From positions 2,914,001 through 2,978,000 of the forward strand of contig JAYXKI010000002.1 of the NCBI GenBank assembly GCA_037892935.1: a stretch of 64,000 bases of DNA, written 5' to 3'. This document shows, piece by piece, positions 1-9,309 of the stretch. Numbering within the stretch: the first letter of the stretch is position 1; each line of letters opens with the position of its first letter. The stretch comes from Phlebopus portentosus. Lineage: Eukaryota > Basidiomycota > Agaricomycetes > Boletales > Boletinellaceae. The notes beneath the pieces were generated by a model. It was not told where the DNA came from and ran no database searches. It was given only the letters and a program-made list of their open reading frames with translations. A program made the translations under genes and the position numbers.

Positions 1-1088
1 CTCCCTACCTTGCGTCACTCCGCGCAACCGAGGTCACCCCTACGACAGACATACCACTCACACCACGATCGCGAACACGAGCATGACCACAATGACGGAT
101 ATCCCAACCCACTTGTTGATATAACGAGGCTACGTGTGCGTTCAAAAGGGTACAGGTGTTTGCAACCCGGCGCCACATTCAAGGGCACGCAGAGAAGCGG
201 TCGGAATAGTTACGATGTCAACGTCACCATCGTTGTCAGTTTTTCTTCAGTTCTTCTTTCCGATTCGTCTTGTTTTGCTAATGCGACTCTCTTCCGTCGT
301 CTACGTAGGACGTCGACTTTGCGTCTTCCTTCCTATGCGGTTACCTCCGCATCCGCGGACTTACAGATGACTGGCCGGAACTTACGACATACTTCGACGC
401 TCAGATCATAGGCATGCGCCACGGATTCGACACATCAGATTGGGGAGCGTCGCGTCAGGACGATAATGTACATTGGTCGCGGTTTGCACCATTTCACGCG
501 ATCCAGAAAGATTTGATCGAGCCGCGCTTATTGCTTCCTGCGAATACGGCCCGTCCGGCTGTGTTTATGCGATGGAAGGAACGGTTCCTCGTGCCCGATC
601 ACCGCGTGGAGGACATCAGTGGCGCAAGCTTCGCCGGTACGTTGATACGCCTCGATTTGATCAGCAATGCTAAAAATTTGTCGTCTTGTGTAGGCTTCTA
701 CTATGTCTGTGTAGAGTTTGAACCTCAACCAGGATCTGCATCTCCGGTCGCCCCTCAAACCACCACCGGGGACATGCCAGGCTGCATAGAAAGCGGGTTC
801 GTGCCATATCCAACAGATCCGTCATCTTTCTCGCACGTCCAACGACATCACGGGAGTAGGAGAAAGCCGACTGTCCCTCCCGCAGTTTGGGATGATGCTG
901 AGCTTGCTCCCGGAGAAGTGCCAAGAGCGAGGATGTGTGGGTTTTATTACCACAAGAACTCTGAGCCGTGCGTGTCTTTCTCATTTATTTTCGGACGCTG
1001 CTAAGTGAAATGCATTGGGTACAGATACCAACAGCTTTCATTGACGCACGTGGAGAACACGTATCATTCAGGTTTCGAGTTCCGCTAA
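1..1088 (+). CDS. GID4/Vid24-like substrate receptor of the GID/CTLH E3 ligase (5'-partial)
   Basis: Recognised from spliced translation. Exons: up to 234, 309-636, 694-967 and 1025-1088 (stop TAA 1086-1088); the introns are 74, 57 and 57 nt, all GT-AG. In order the protein shows FKGTQRSGRNSYDVNVTIV, then DVDFASSFLCGYLRIRGLTD, the strongly conserved VFMRWKERFLVPDHRV and DISGASFAG/FYYVCVEF blocks, and ends YQQLSLTHV...FEFR, as human GID4 and yeast Vid24 do. The family forms a beta-barrel that binds N-degrons and delivers gluconeogenic enzymes and other targets to the GID/CTLH ligase. An insert rich in Pro/Ser/Thr after FYYVCVEF is common in fungal members. The true start is unresolved: an ATG at about 91 could join through a short intron ending near 157, or the gene may begin before the window. 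No break is seen in the core domain. Confidence 0.9.
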
Positions 1089-1797
1089 GTTTTCTGGAGC
1101 TGAGGTGGGATGATGTCAAGGTTACACTGCTGGTGCAGCTGTAGCCCGCCATTCATTCTCTTGCGACATACAATGTATTCCCATAAACACCAGACCCGTT
1201 CGATCACTTAATACTCTATCCACCGGTTAAAGCATCTGCTATTCTTCTACTCCGAATCGCATACTGTTTTCGCTCTCTACACGTTCATCATGATTTTCTC
1301 TTACCACAGGGACTGAAATATCGCTTTCATTCTCAGAAGTCGTTCTTAGGCCTCATGTATTTTACCCCATGCATCATGCCCCGGTTACTCCCCGCTCCAC
1401 TTCTCATACACATTCTTACGCAGTTTTACGAACCACCTGTTTCTGTATTTTTTTCTTACATTCTCACATTCTCACACTCGCGTCATCTCTGGTTTTTTCC
1501 TTCGATTCCAACTTCCTTCAGCTTCAGTCAGTGTCGTAGTGAGCTATGGATACCGTGACGTACGTACATAATTCAAATGGCCAATGGTTTTTTTTTAACT
1601 CTATCGATATGGATTGAGTTGGAGGTTAGACATGAGTTGGAACGCGGTTTAATGAGTTCGCGAATCGCATGCGCACGTGACGCTTCGTCATCAAGTAAAG
1701 CGCCGATCAGAAATACATACAGTAGCAGTCGATCACTCCTTACGACTTGATTGACTTGACTTGAACTTCCTCCTCTAATCCTCTGGATTCATTCCTC
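1089..1797. other. Intergenic region between GID4-like and FRG1-like genes
   Basis: About 0.7 kb of T/C-rich DNA. It should hold the GID4-like 3' UTR and the promoter of the downstream gene. Short ORFs here (for example 1355-1558) are low-complexity F/S/P-rich and I do not support them as genes. No clear TATA box or terminator could be assigned. Confidence 0.5.
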
Positions 1798-2904
1798 ATG
1801 CCGACGAAACTAAGATTCAAGGGCGAAAAGCCCAAGAAGAAACGCAAGCACCCGGAATATGAGGAAGATGGAGAGCCAGGGCCGTCTCGTTGGCGGCGAA
1901 GGAGGGGAGATGACGATGAAGATGACGACGGGGACGGGGATGCGTGGGTGTTACCAGACAGAGTAGAGGAAATTCGCGGACCGGTGTTTATTGTGCACCC
2001 GTCGGACCCTGCGCCTGTGTGTGTTGCGTTCGACGCGACGAGAGGGCGGGCGGTACTTCATTCTTTCGACAAGGACAAAGACAAAGACAGGGAGAAAGAG
2101 AAAGACAAGGAGGAGAAGGAAGACGGAGAGAGCGGTGGAGGAGGAGGAGGGGTGTTATCCAAAACCCCGGCGGATGTGTCGCAGGTGTGGGTAGCGACGC
2201 GCGTAGCGGGGTCAGATACGCTCACGCTGCGCACGGGTATACCTTCCTCAACGGGATCGGGCGAGACCAAGTTCCTCTCGTGCTCCGAGCATGGCGTCGT
2301 CAGCGCCTTCCGCGAGGCGCGGGGTCCGCAGGAAACTTGGATACCTGTCATCCTTCCCGATGGGATGGTCGCCTTCCAGAACGTGTATGAGAAGTATCTG
2401 GGGCTGGATGAAGTTGCTGGTGGGGGGAGGTCGCTGAGAGGGGATGCGGAGGAGGTGGGGTTTAATGAGCGATTTTGGGTTAAGGTGCAGAGTAAGTTCA
2501 AGAAGGAGGCGGGGGAGGAGGAGAGGAAGAAGAGGGAGGGAGAGAGGAAGGCAAAAATTGATGAGGCTGGCACGAAGTAAGCTTTTCTTTTCCTGAGGCT
2601 GGAATATAGAATGCCGACTGGGATTTTGTTCTGTAGCCGCGTTTATCAGGCTTGGGGGCAAGGCAGGTCTATCGTTTCGAAGGAGGATAAGAAGGAGGTG
2701 TGTAAACTGTGGCCCTCACTATACATTTCTTCTGGACTGACTTCTGTTTTTCTCCGGCGTAGTTGAAGAAAGCCCGGAAGGAAGGGAAGCTAGCCGAGGC
2801 TTTGTTAGATCGACGGGCAAAGCTGAAGAGGTATAGATGGCCTTCTTTTTATTAATATTGACATCATATTCTGACGCGTTCGTCGCAGCGATCGATTTTG
2901 TTAG
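1798..2904 (+). CDS. FRG1-family protein (nucleolar/actin- and RNA-associated, fascin-like fold)
   Basis: Four exons: 1798-2576, 2637-2697, 2763-2830 and 2889-2904, giving 307 aa; introns 60, 65 and 58 nt, all GT-AG and frame-preserving. The N-terminus is Lys-rich (KGEKPKKKRKH, a likely nuclear signal), followed by an acidic run and the beta-trefoil core with VYEKYLGLD and the NERFWVKVQSKFKKE segment. Exons 2-4 encode VYQAWGQGRSIVSKEDKKE, LKKARKEGKLAEALLDRRAKL and a last 16-nt exon ending SDRFC, aligning end to end with the C-terminus of human FRG1 (LLDRRAKLKADRYCK). Family members associate with nucleoli and Cajal bodies, spliceosomal complexes and actin; the role in this fungus is inferred only. 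An insert of DKDKDKDREKEK repeats plus poly-Gly sits in the middle. Reading straight through would stop at 2580 and lose the C-terminus. Confidence 0.9.
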
Positions 2905-3059
2905 GTGAACAGGCTTTCCTCCCCCTGTACGCATGCATTCGGGGTTATATCTCTTGTATTATACATACATGGACCATCTGCCAAGAGGCCATATCAAAAT
3001 GCATTGATGCGCCTAGAGACCCTTCGTAGACATTCTAAGCAGACCTAGTAAGATCTAAA

Positions 3060-4560
3060 GTTACCTTGCTCCAGATAAACGCAGGTCTTCTATTCTTACC
3101 TGGGTGAAGATGGCTGTAGGCAATCTAGGAAGAGGTATGTTTAGATGAGGATAGATGGTCTACGCTTACCTGGGGAAGGCTCCTTTAGATCATCTACGTT
3201 CGTCTAGTTGGTGCGATAGGTAGTCGTAGGTCTTCTAACCTTACCCGGGTGAGGGTAACCGTAGGCGATCTAGGAAGGGGTATGTCCAGGTGAGGATAGA
3301 TCGTTGACGCTTATCTGGGGAATGCTCCTCTACGTTCGTCCAGGTGGTGCAGTAGGTAAACGTAGGTCTTCTAATCTTACCTGGGAGAAGGTGGCCATAG
3401 GTGATCTACTGTAAGTAGAGGTACGCCTAGATGAGGCTAGATGGTCTACGCTTATCTGGGGAAGGTCCGTCTGGAATATCTCATAGCTGAACTTCTATAC
3501 AGGTGGTCCTATTAATAGTATGCTCCGTCTCGACACAATTATGCAAGCCATTTGCTACGCCAGGCTTTGATATCGTGTATTCATCTCAAAAAAACATAAC
3601 GCCTAGGACCAACTTTCGGTATTTGTTCGTAGAGAATAAAGTAAATCTCAAGTGCATCTATGAGAGCATCTATGAGAACCTAGAATCTCAGGCTAGGCGA
3701 ACGTAGGTCTTCTAATCTTACCTGGGTGAAGGTGACTATAGATGATCTAGAGAGGTGAGAATAGACTGTCTACGCTAACCTGCGGCAGCTTCCTGAATCC
3801 TCTAGGTCATCTATACAGAGGCAAAGGTGTACCCAGGTGAGGCTAGATGATCTACACTTACCTAGGCAGGTTCCTCTAGATCATCTGTTCTCACCTAGGT
3901 GAAGGTGACCGTAGATGATCTAGGGTAGGTATGCCTAGGTGAGATTAGATAGTCTAGGCTTTGGGAAGGTCCTCCTAGATCATCTAGGTTCATCTAGCTG
4001 AATCTTGTCAGGTAGACGTAGGCCTTCTAATCTTACCTAGGTGAAGGTGAGCGTAGGTGATCTAAGGATTAGGTAGACCTAGGTGAGGCTAGACGCTCTA
4101 CACTTACCTGGGGAAGGCTCCTCTAGATCATCTATTCTTACCTAGGTGAAGGTGACTATGTTACCATAGGTGATCTAGGAAGAGGCGTGACCGGGTAATG
4201 CTAGATGGTCTATGCTTGACTGGGGAGGTTTCGCCTAGATCGCCTAACTAAGCCTCGCTCTAGAAACTCCTCACACTTTAAGTTGAAAACCCTTCTTGCT
4301 GCGTAACATTTACTATGTCCTAGTACTCGGGTAACTGACAATGCACATTCGTCTTAGGAAAACCTAAATCCTGGAGGCAACATTAGTATTTGGTGTGCAT
4401 ATGCATAGGCATAAATAGATCTACAGGAACGTTGGTCCAGAAAACACGTGTCTTCTATTATTACCTTGGCCAAGGTGGCCGCAGGTGAACTAATTAGAGG
4501 TATGTCTAGGTGAGGTTAGATGGTCTGTGCTCACCTAGGGAAGACTCCTCTAGATCATCT
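3060..4560. repeat. Degenerate satellite-like array, ~70-bp monomer in ~140-bp dimers
   Basis: Recurring blocks CTTACCTGGGTGAAGG...GATCTAGG and CTTACCTGGGGAAGG...AGATCATCTA alternate. The CTTACCTGGG core starts near 3095, 3165, 3240, 3310, 3376 and 3451 (steps 66-75), reappears at 3717, and continues to about 4540. Two stretches interrupt it (about 3480-3700 and 4250-4430). Units are diverged by substitutions and small indels. CTAG is very frequent. No ORF of substance. On the minus strand each monomer presents CAGGTAAG, a perfect 5' splice-site consensus. Confidence 0.75.
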
Positions 4561-4730
4561 GAGTCGGGCTTAATTTCTTCAAATTTATTTGATTATATAT
4601 CTTATTTTACCATTTATTTGTATGTATTTGGTGCGTCGTGTGCAAACAAACAGTCTTCACCTTCACTTGTCAACCTACGCCTTTGGCGGTCTCATGACCC
4701 AACGTTACTCAATATTGGAACAACATACCT

Positions 4731-5918
4731 ATGCTCAAGAATGCCACTCTTATAGCACATGGTCAACATTATGCTTTATGCGCTCGTCCCGTGTCTGAAG
4801 CACATCCCGAGCTGGGACACGGCTTTCTGAGTTCTGGATCTCACTTTCGTGCTCGTTTCGTTCAGCAAAAGCGTTCGGCGTATTTCGCGCGAGGAGGGGA
4901 TGTAGGGAGGCCATTTGCACGGGGAGCTAGTTCTACTGTTGCAACCCAGCAGCGAGCTTCAACCTCGATATTGTTGCACACCCGCGCTTCGCCCGTTAGA
5001 GGTACCCATTCTGCTTTGCACACCGAAGCTCGCGCACAAGTCCAATCTCAATCTCAGTCTCGATCTCAGCCACATTCTCTCAACGAAAGTCGCAAGGATG
5101 AGAATAATGACACTGATACGACAGAAGCTCTAAGCTCCAAGCTAAAAGTTCGACATGCAGAAAGACCGGACCTCTCGATCTTGAAGGAGGAGACGTACGA
5201 GTATATGTTAGATGATTTGCGCATGGCGATGAAGCACACGGACCCGAATCAGACGCGAAGTCGGAGTATAGCGTGGACTGATGGGTGGACCGGGGAGAAG
5301 CCTAGGGAGAAGCAAGCCAGAGATTCCGGTAAACTTGGCAGGGAGAGGGGGAAACGCAGAACTATTGAAGGATCGGGGCGGGATGAAGGAGTAAAGCGAC
5401 CTGCCGGTATGCAAAGGAAGGCGTTCGATGACTCCCAGCCGAGTTCACGTCCTCAAAACAAAATACCTTCCTTCGATGACTCCTCTAACCCCCTCCTCGA
5501 ACGCATCCTTCCAATCTACTATCGCAACTCACACCTGCGACAAGCTCGCATGCGTAGAAACGATCTTCGAAACCTCTCCTACCTCGAGGCAGAGGCGAAG
5601 TTAGGGATGGCAAGCGAACTGTATTTCAATGGGAGCTTCGCGTCGGGAAAGGCACGCGGTGGGAGGAGGAAGGAGACAGAAATATGGAGAGGGAAGAAAG
5701 TCATTGAACATTTTGAGAGGGAGACGTCGGAGAAACCTACTTGGACGCGGGAGCAGGGGAAGGGGGAGGAAAGCAGAGATCAAGGAAGAATCGGGGGATG
5801 GGGGAGAAGGACTCGTTTACGAAAGTCTGGGGCAACCTTGCTTCTACAATGCGATCATAGCCACGCATTGCTCGCATTACGAATTTCATATCCTCTCAGC
5901 AAAACTCTGCATCTGTAA
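4731..5918 (+). CDS. Hypothetical basic protein, possibly mitochondrial; 3' end uncertain
   Basis: An uninterrupted 395-codon frame from ATG 4731. I do not recognise the family. The first ~110 residues have few acids and many Arg/Ser/Ala/His (including the QSQSQSRSQ run), compatible with a mitochondrial presequence. Middle and C-terminal parts are charged and include LSILKEETYEYMLDDLRMAM and LLERILPIYYRNSHLRQARM, which look like amphipathic helices. The ending is doubtful: near 5790-5860 two other frames also read plausibly (one gives KVWGNLASTM then a stop), and a donor-like GTAAGT follows at about 5916, so an intron or frameshift may lie near the 3' end. It is the last non-transposon coding candidate before the transposon pile. 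RNA evidence is needed to fix the structure. Confidence 0.5.
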   Translation: MLKNATLIAHGQHYALCARPVSEAHPELGHGFLSSGSHFRARFVQQKRSAYFARGGDVGRPFARGASSTVATQQRASTSILLHTRASPVRGTHSALHTEARAQVQSQSQSRSQPHSLNESRKDENNDTDTTEALSSKLKVRHAERPDLSILKEETYEYMLDDLRMAMKHTDPNQTRSRSIAWTDGWTGEKPREKQARDSGKLGRERGKRRTIEGSGRDEGVKRPAGMQRKAFDDSQPSSRPQNKIPSFDDSSNPLLERILPIYYRNSHLRQARMRRNDLRNLSYLEAEAKLGMASELYFNGSFASGKARGGRRKETEIWRGKKVIEHFERETSEKPTWTREQGKGEESRDQGRIGGWGRRTRLRKSGATLLLQCDHSHALLALRISYPLSKTLHL

Positions 5919-5939
5919 GTTGATTATTCATTTTCGGAC

Positions 5940-6304
5940 CGAGATGAGACTTCAAAGTAGCCATTTTTGAGCATTTTAGGGCAAAATGGGGCAAAATCAG
6001 CCACTTTGCAGTTACAGATCTCGACAACCACTAATTCAATCTTCATGATTCAAAATGCAGTTGCATTCCACTCATCTGGAAGTGGTTTTTAGTGATTTTT
6101 CCCAGAGCATATACCCAACCAGTAAAGAGCTGAAAAATGACCCCTTTTCTGTTTTTAGGGGCTTTCTCTCAATTTTTGACATTTTTTCTCAGACAAACGG
6201 CAGTCTTATTTGAAAGAAGCTACACTATAACTACTAATTTACAGAGCTAAGAAATGTTGAGTTTTGAGGAAGTTATGAATTTTTCTTGGGTGGTGCAATA
6301 CTTA
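5940..6304. other. AT-rich intergenic DNA flanking the transposon pile
   Basis: No ORF of substance. It contains runs such as AAAATGGGGCAAAATC and many T-tracts. It abuts the Tc1 terminus at 6305 through a TA dinucleotide (6303-6304), the expected Tc1/mariner target. The bases just before it (GGTGCAATACT, 6283-6302) resemble the outer end of such an element in the opposite sense, so an older remnant may lie here. Confidence 0.4.
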
Positions 6305-6893
6305 CAGTGGCTGACAAAAGTATTGCACAGCCACGTCACACCATCTTTCCAATGAAATTGCACGACGACGAATCATCCAAATTTCATTGTAGCTACTGAG
6401 TTATGTACTGTAAGATATGCCATTAAATGAAAAGGTATTGAAATTTGAAAGAAATGGAGTGGCGATTTAATATTCAGGAAGAAAGGGGGAAAATGCTGTG
6501 CAGTACTTTTGACGTTACATATCTACGAGAAAGATAAGGTCAGAAAAATTCACGGAGTAAAGCTATCACTTACCTGTAAGTTAGTACTTTGTATGGCCAC
6601 CATGGGCTTTCAGAAGAGCAGCTACACGACGGGGCATGCTCTCGAAGAGTGTGTCCAATGAGTGCTTTGGGAAGTTGGCCCATTCCTCCTGCAAAGCCTG
6701 CCATAACTCTTCAAGATTGCATGGCAGACGGTTGCGTGCACGTATGAGATGGTCCAATTGGTCCCAGACATGCTCTATGATATTCATATCTGGGCTGAAT
6801 GATGGCCATGCGAGTTGACGGATTCTTTTCTTCTTGAACCATGCTTCTGCTTTTTTAGACCGGTGTTTTGGATCATTATCTTGTTGAAATACC
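6305..6893 (-). mobile_element. Tc1-type DNA transposon fragment (one TIR plus transposase C-terminus)
   Basis: The left end is CAGTGGCTGACAAAAGTATTG (6305 on), a typical Tc1-like terminal sequence, preceded by TA. A related inverted block, CTGTGCAGTACTTTTGAC, lies inside at about 6496-6513. The transposase C-terminus occupies 6581-6893. The element is cut at 6893/6894 by the 3' LTR of chromovirus A1; its other half should lie beyond A1's far end, outside the window. Confidence 0.8.
6581..6893 (-). pseudogene. Tc1 (DD34E) transposase, C-terminal fragment
   Basis: About 104 residues remain, running VFQQDNDPKH to MPRRVAALLKAHGGHTKY and stop (6583-6581). The second catalytic Asp (QQDNDPKH) and the third acid (SPDMNIIEHVW) are both present with exactly 34 residues between them, the DD34E spacing of the Tc1 family. 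The DNA-binding domain and first catalytic Asp are missing because A1 inserted at 6893/6894. No stop within the retained part, so the disruption is recent relative to its decay. Confidence 0.88.
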
Positions 6894-8500
6894 TGTTAGG
6901 ACCAGTGTTTTCGGATGAGGTGGTCAGTCCGAGCGTACCGGAACAAGTCCCTGCTTCCTCCTTCTGACAATGTATAATTGGAGAGTAGAGTAGCGAAGGT
7001 TAGATGCACTACTAAGAAGCGAGCTATAGGCTCAAGCTTGACCTAGCAGTAGAGCAGAGGTTCAATCGAAGAGGTACAGTTATGATTGAAGGTACAAAAT
7101 AATTTTGCTGAGGGACAACACCCCGCTCAGCTGGCGCCTTTAAATAAAGTTTCTACTGAATACTACCGACTACCAAATACTACCGACCATGCCTTGCCAT
7201 TGGTTAGGACAATGTGTTTCAGCTGGTGTCACTACTACTCTCTTGAGTCTGTAGTACCACTGACAACTCTGGTGGTGCTACCGAAACTCCTGGTTGCACC
7301 ACCGACTACTTCCTTCCCTATTAGGCAGGCCCCTTCTCTACCTTCGATCCGAAGAAGCTTTCCCCAGGCTTCTATCGATCTTGGTTCCTATCACATGTTA
7401 ATCCTTAACGCCAATCCTCCTACGAGAGACTTCTTCTATGTGCCACGATCTCGCTTCGCCGGCGCTCCGTTACTCCGGCCGAGCTTCTGCCATTAGTCTT
7501 CCATCATGGGGCTGACCGTTATCTCAGGATTCGGAATCGGCAACCCCTGCCGATCTTCGGAGATTAATACTGGTGGCTGTGTAAATTTAGCAGACACCCT
7601 TCTGTGCCTAGCCGCAATCTCGATGTCAGAGAATTGTAGTCCGGTACCCGACGTTAACCTGTATCTTCTTCTCAGGTGATTCGTCCCGCGCCATTCGTCG
7701 ACTGTAATAACCCCTTCTTCCGATCGTTCTCATGCTTCCAGCATTCGATCCGTTGCTTCTTCGATAAGACTTTCGACGTCCGATGGTGCCCTGTAATAGA
7801 TTGGCCAATCGACTTCCACTGCAGTGTTTTGACACAAGGTCTGGTGACGATGCTGATTGATCCAAGCTCTCACGCCAACCTTCAGTGCATAGATATCCCT
7901 GTCGCCGAGCCATACAGATACCTCGTGGTCGTATGCGCTCATTCTGCGATTCGGTAATGGTTGGTCAAACGTTCGTTCTGAGGGTCCGGGTTTATGCTGA
8001 ATCTTGACATCGGCCCCTTCCCTAGTTACTAAGCGCTCCACGAAGTTCTTGAGGAGCCACTCCGAAAGAACCCAACTCCTTTGGTATGCCAAATAGCAGT
8101 TTGTACAAACCAGGCTTTCATGAACAAAGCGTTTGGTTGCACTATGTCGATATCGTCTCTTCTGCAGGAGTTCCACGTATCTTGCGATGTTCCGTTCTTC
8201 CATATCCACGTAGCTTCGCTCGGGTGGAGGAGTATGTCCAACATGCATTCCAGCTAGTCCTTGCTGTAAATCGTATGGGTCCTCCCTTTCGTCGCGTTCG
8301 TCTTCGTAATATCGTCGATCAGGTTCCTCTTGAATATATTCCGCAGCGACCTCCCCAGGTCTTTGCTGTACTAGTGGGCGAGAATCGCCTCCACTATTCT
8401 GTCCTTGAAGCCTTTCGAAATGCTCTTGATTAGGCTGCATAATTCGGTGTGTAAAGCGTCTGATACCACGCCGCATTGTATATCCACAATTTTCGTAACA
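6894..8500 (-). repeat. 3' LTR of A1 (family A LTR)
   Basis: 1607 bp, TGTTA...TAACA inverted ends; + strand starts TGTTAGGACC and ends TTCGTAACA. It is bounded by the interrupted Tc1 transposase on the left and by the polypurine tract (+ strand TTCCTCCCCTT) from 8501. More diverged than the two A2 LTRs. It contains the decayed LTR ORF. Confidence 0.88.
7493..8476 (-). pseudogene. LTR-encoded 327-aa-type ORF, A1 copy, nonsense-mutated
   Basis: Same protein as the intact A2 copies (start MRRGIRRFTHR, end VSPMMED), but a Trp codon in the sequence LEAWERSEE is TGA (7732-7730), stopping at 248 residues. Downstream sequence still follows the same frame to TAA at 7493-7495. Other changes against A2 are few and mainly conservative. 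Function unknown. Confidence 0.75.
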
Positions 8501-8685
8501 TTCCTCCCCTTAAGATCCACTTCGGACTGCAAGGAGAGTGTGGATCCCTTAATTGTGGTAGCCATAATCTTGCTGTTTCGTATTGTTGCTCCCTAGACCA
8601 GACCCTTCTGCTGTACTAGTGTCTCATTCCTCTTGTCTGGAATAACTGTAGCACTGTACATCCAGAGTCCTCCACTCATTATTGA

Positions 8686-8823
8686 TCATGTGACCTGACG
8701 CACAACCCGTTCGAACAAAGGTGTGGCAGTCATGTGACTTAAACACTTTCTGTTTGGATGAGAGGGTGGCCATCACGTGATTGACGCTCAACCTGTTCTC
8801 AGAGAAAGGCGGCGGTCACGTGA
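8686..8823. repeat. 43-bp repeats each carrying a palindromic E-box (A1)
   Basis: TCATGTGA (8686-8693), TCATGTGA (8730-8737), TCACGTGA (8773-8780) and TCACGTGA (8816-8823) are spaced 44, 43 and 43 bp. The intervening DNA is also repetitive (GACGCNCAACC.GTTC...AAAGGNGGC). CACGTG/CATGTG are sites for bHLH regulators in fungi. The array lies between the integrase stop and the LTR ORF, about 210-350 bp before the ORF's ATG. Confidence 0.7.
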
Positions 8824-8869
8824 CACTTGCTCAATAACTCAAAGCCTCGCCGAGTGTCGGCTTCCAACA

Positions 8870-9015
8870 TACTAGATGCTTCCCAACATGCTAGGAATAG
8901 TTTAACGACTTGTTCAGGTCAAATATGACCTCGATTAGTGTCGGTCCCAACTTACAAGGTACGTCCCAGTATGCTTGGAATAGTTTAACGACTTGTTCAG
9001 GTCAAATATGCCTAT
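8870..9015. repeat. Direct repeat at the 3' end of A1 integrase
   Basis: The string GGAATAGTTTAACGACTTGT followed by TCAGGTCAAATATG occurs twice, about 90 bp apart (near 8891 and 8979). The same pair recurs in A2 near 11250 and 11332. It forms the 3' untranslated DNA after the integrase stop. Confidence 0.7.
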
Positions 9016-9309
9016 CTAAGCCTCGCTGTACTCACTATCCGAGGAGTCAGCCCAAAACCAATCCTTGTATGAAGGATCCCCTTTTTCTTCTAGTAGATCC
9101 CATCTGCGAACCGGCAGCACTTTGTTTCGAGTGAATGGCCTTTTCGCGGCTCTCCAATGACGCTTGTGCCATTCCGGATAACCGAAATCTCGCTGCTTGA
9201 TACCTGTCTTGCTCTGGTATCTTCTTCTCCTAATTACCCTCTGAGCTATGGACTCTCCTAGTGCCATCCTCAGGAACTCGTCATCTTCCTTCTTGATGTC
9301 GATTACTCT
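9016..9309 (-). pseudogene. Integrase C-terminal tail of A1 (severed part of pol)
   Basis: Encodes the last ~95 residues of A1 pol: IKKEDDEFL, then LGESIAQRVIRRRRYQSK, ending WFWADSSDSEYSEA and stop. Its N-terminal continuation is at 34024 on the far side of A2. The ACTCT bases 9305-9309 are the target duplication. Confidence 0.85.

Noticed and set aside
1355..1558. 67-codon ORF between host genes
   Set aside because: F/S/P-rich chance frame in T/C-rich intergenic DNA; no splice or homology support.
2058..2573. Minus-strand ORF opposite the FRG1-like gene
   Set aside because: Serine/leucine-rich shadow of the Lys/Glu-rich coding strand.
3503..3706. Short ORF within the satellite interruption
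   Set aside because: No recognisable feature; flanked by repeats; likely chance.
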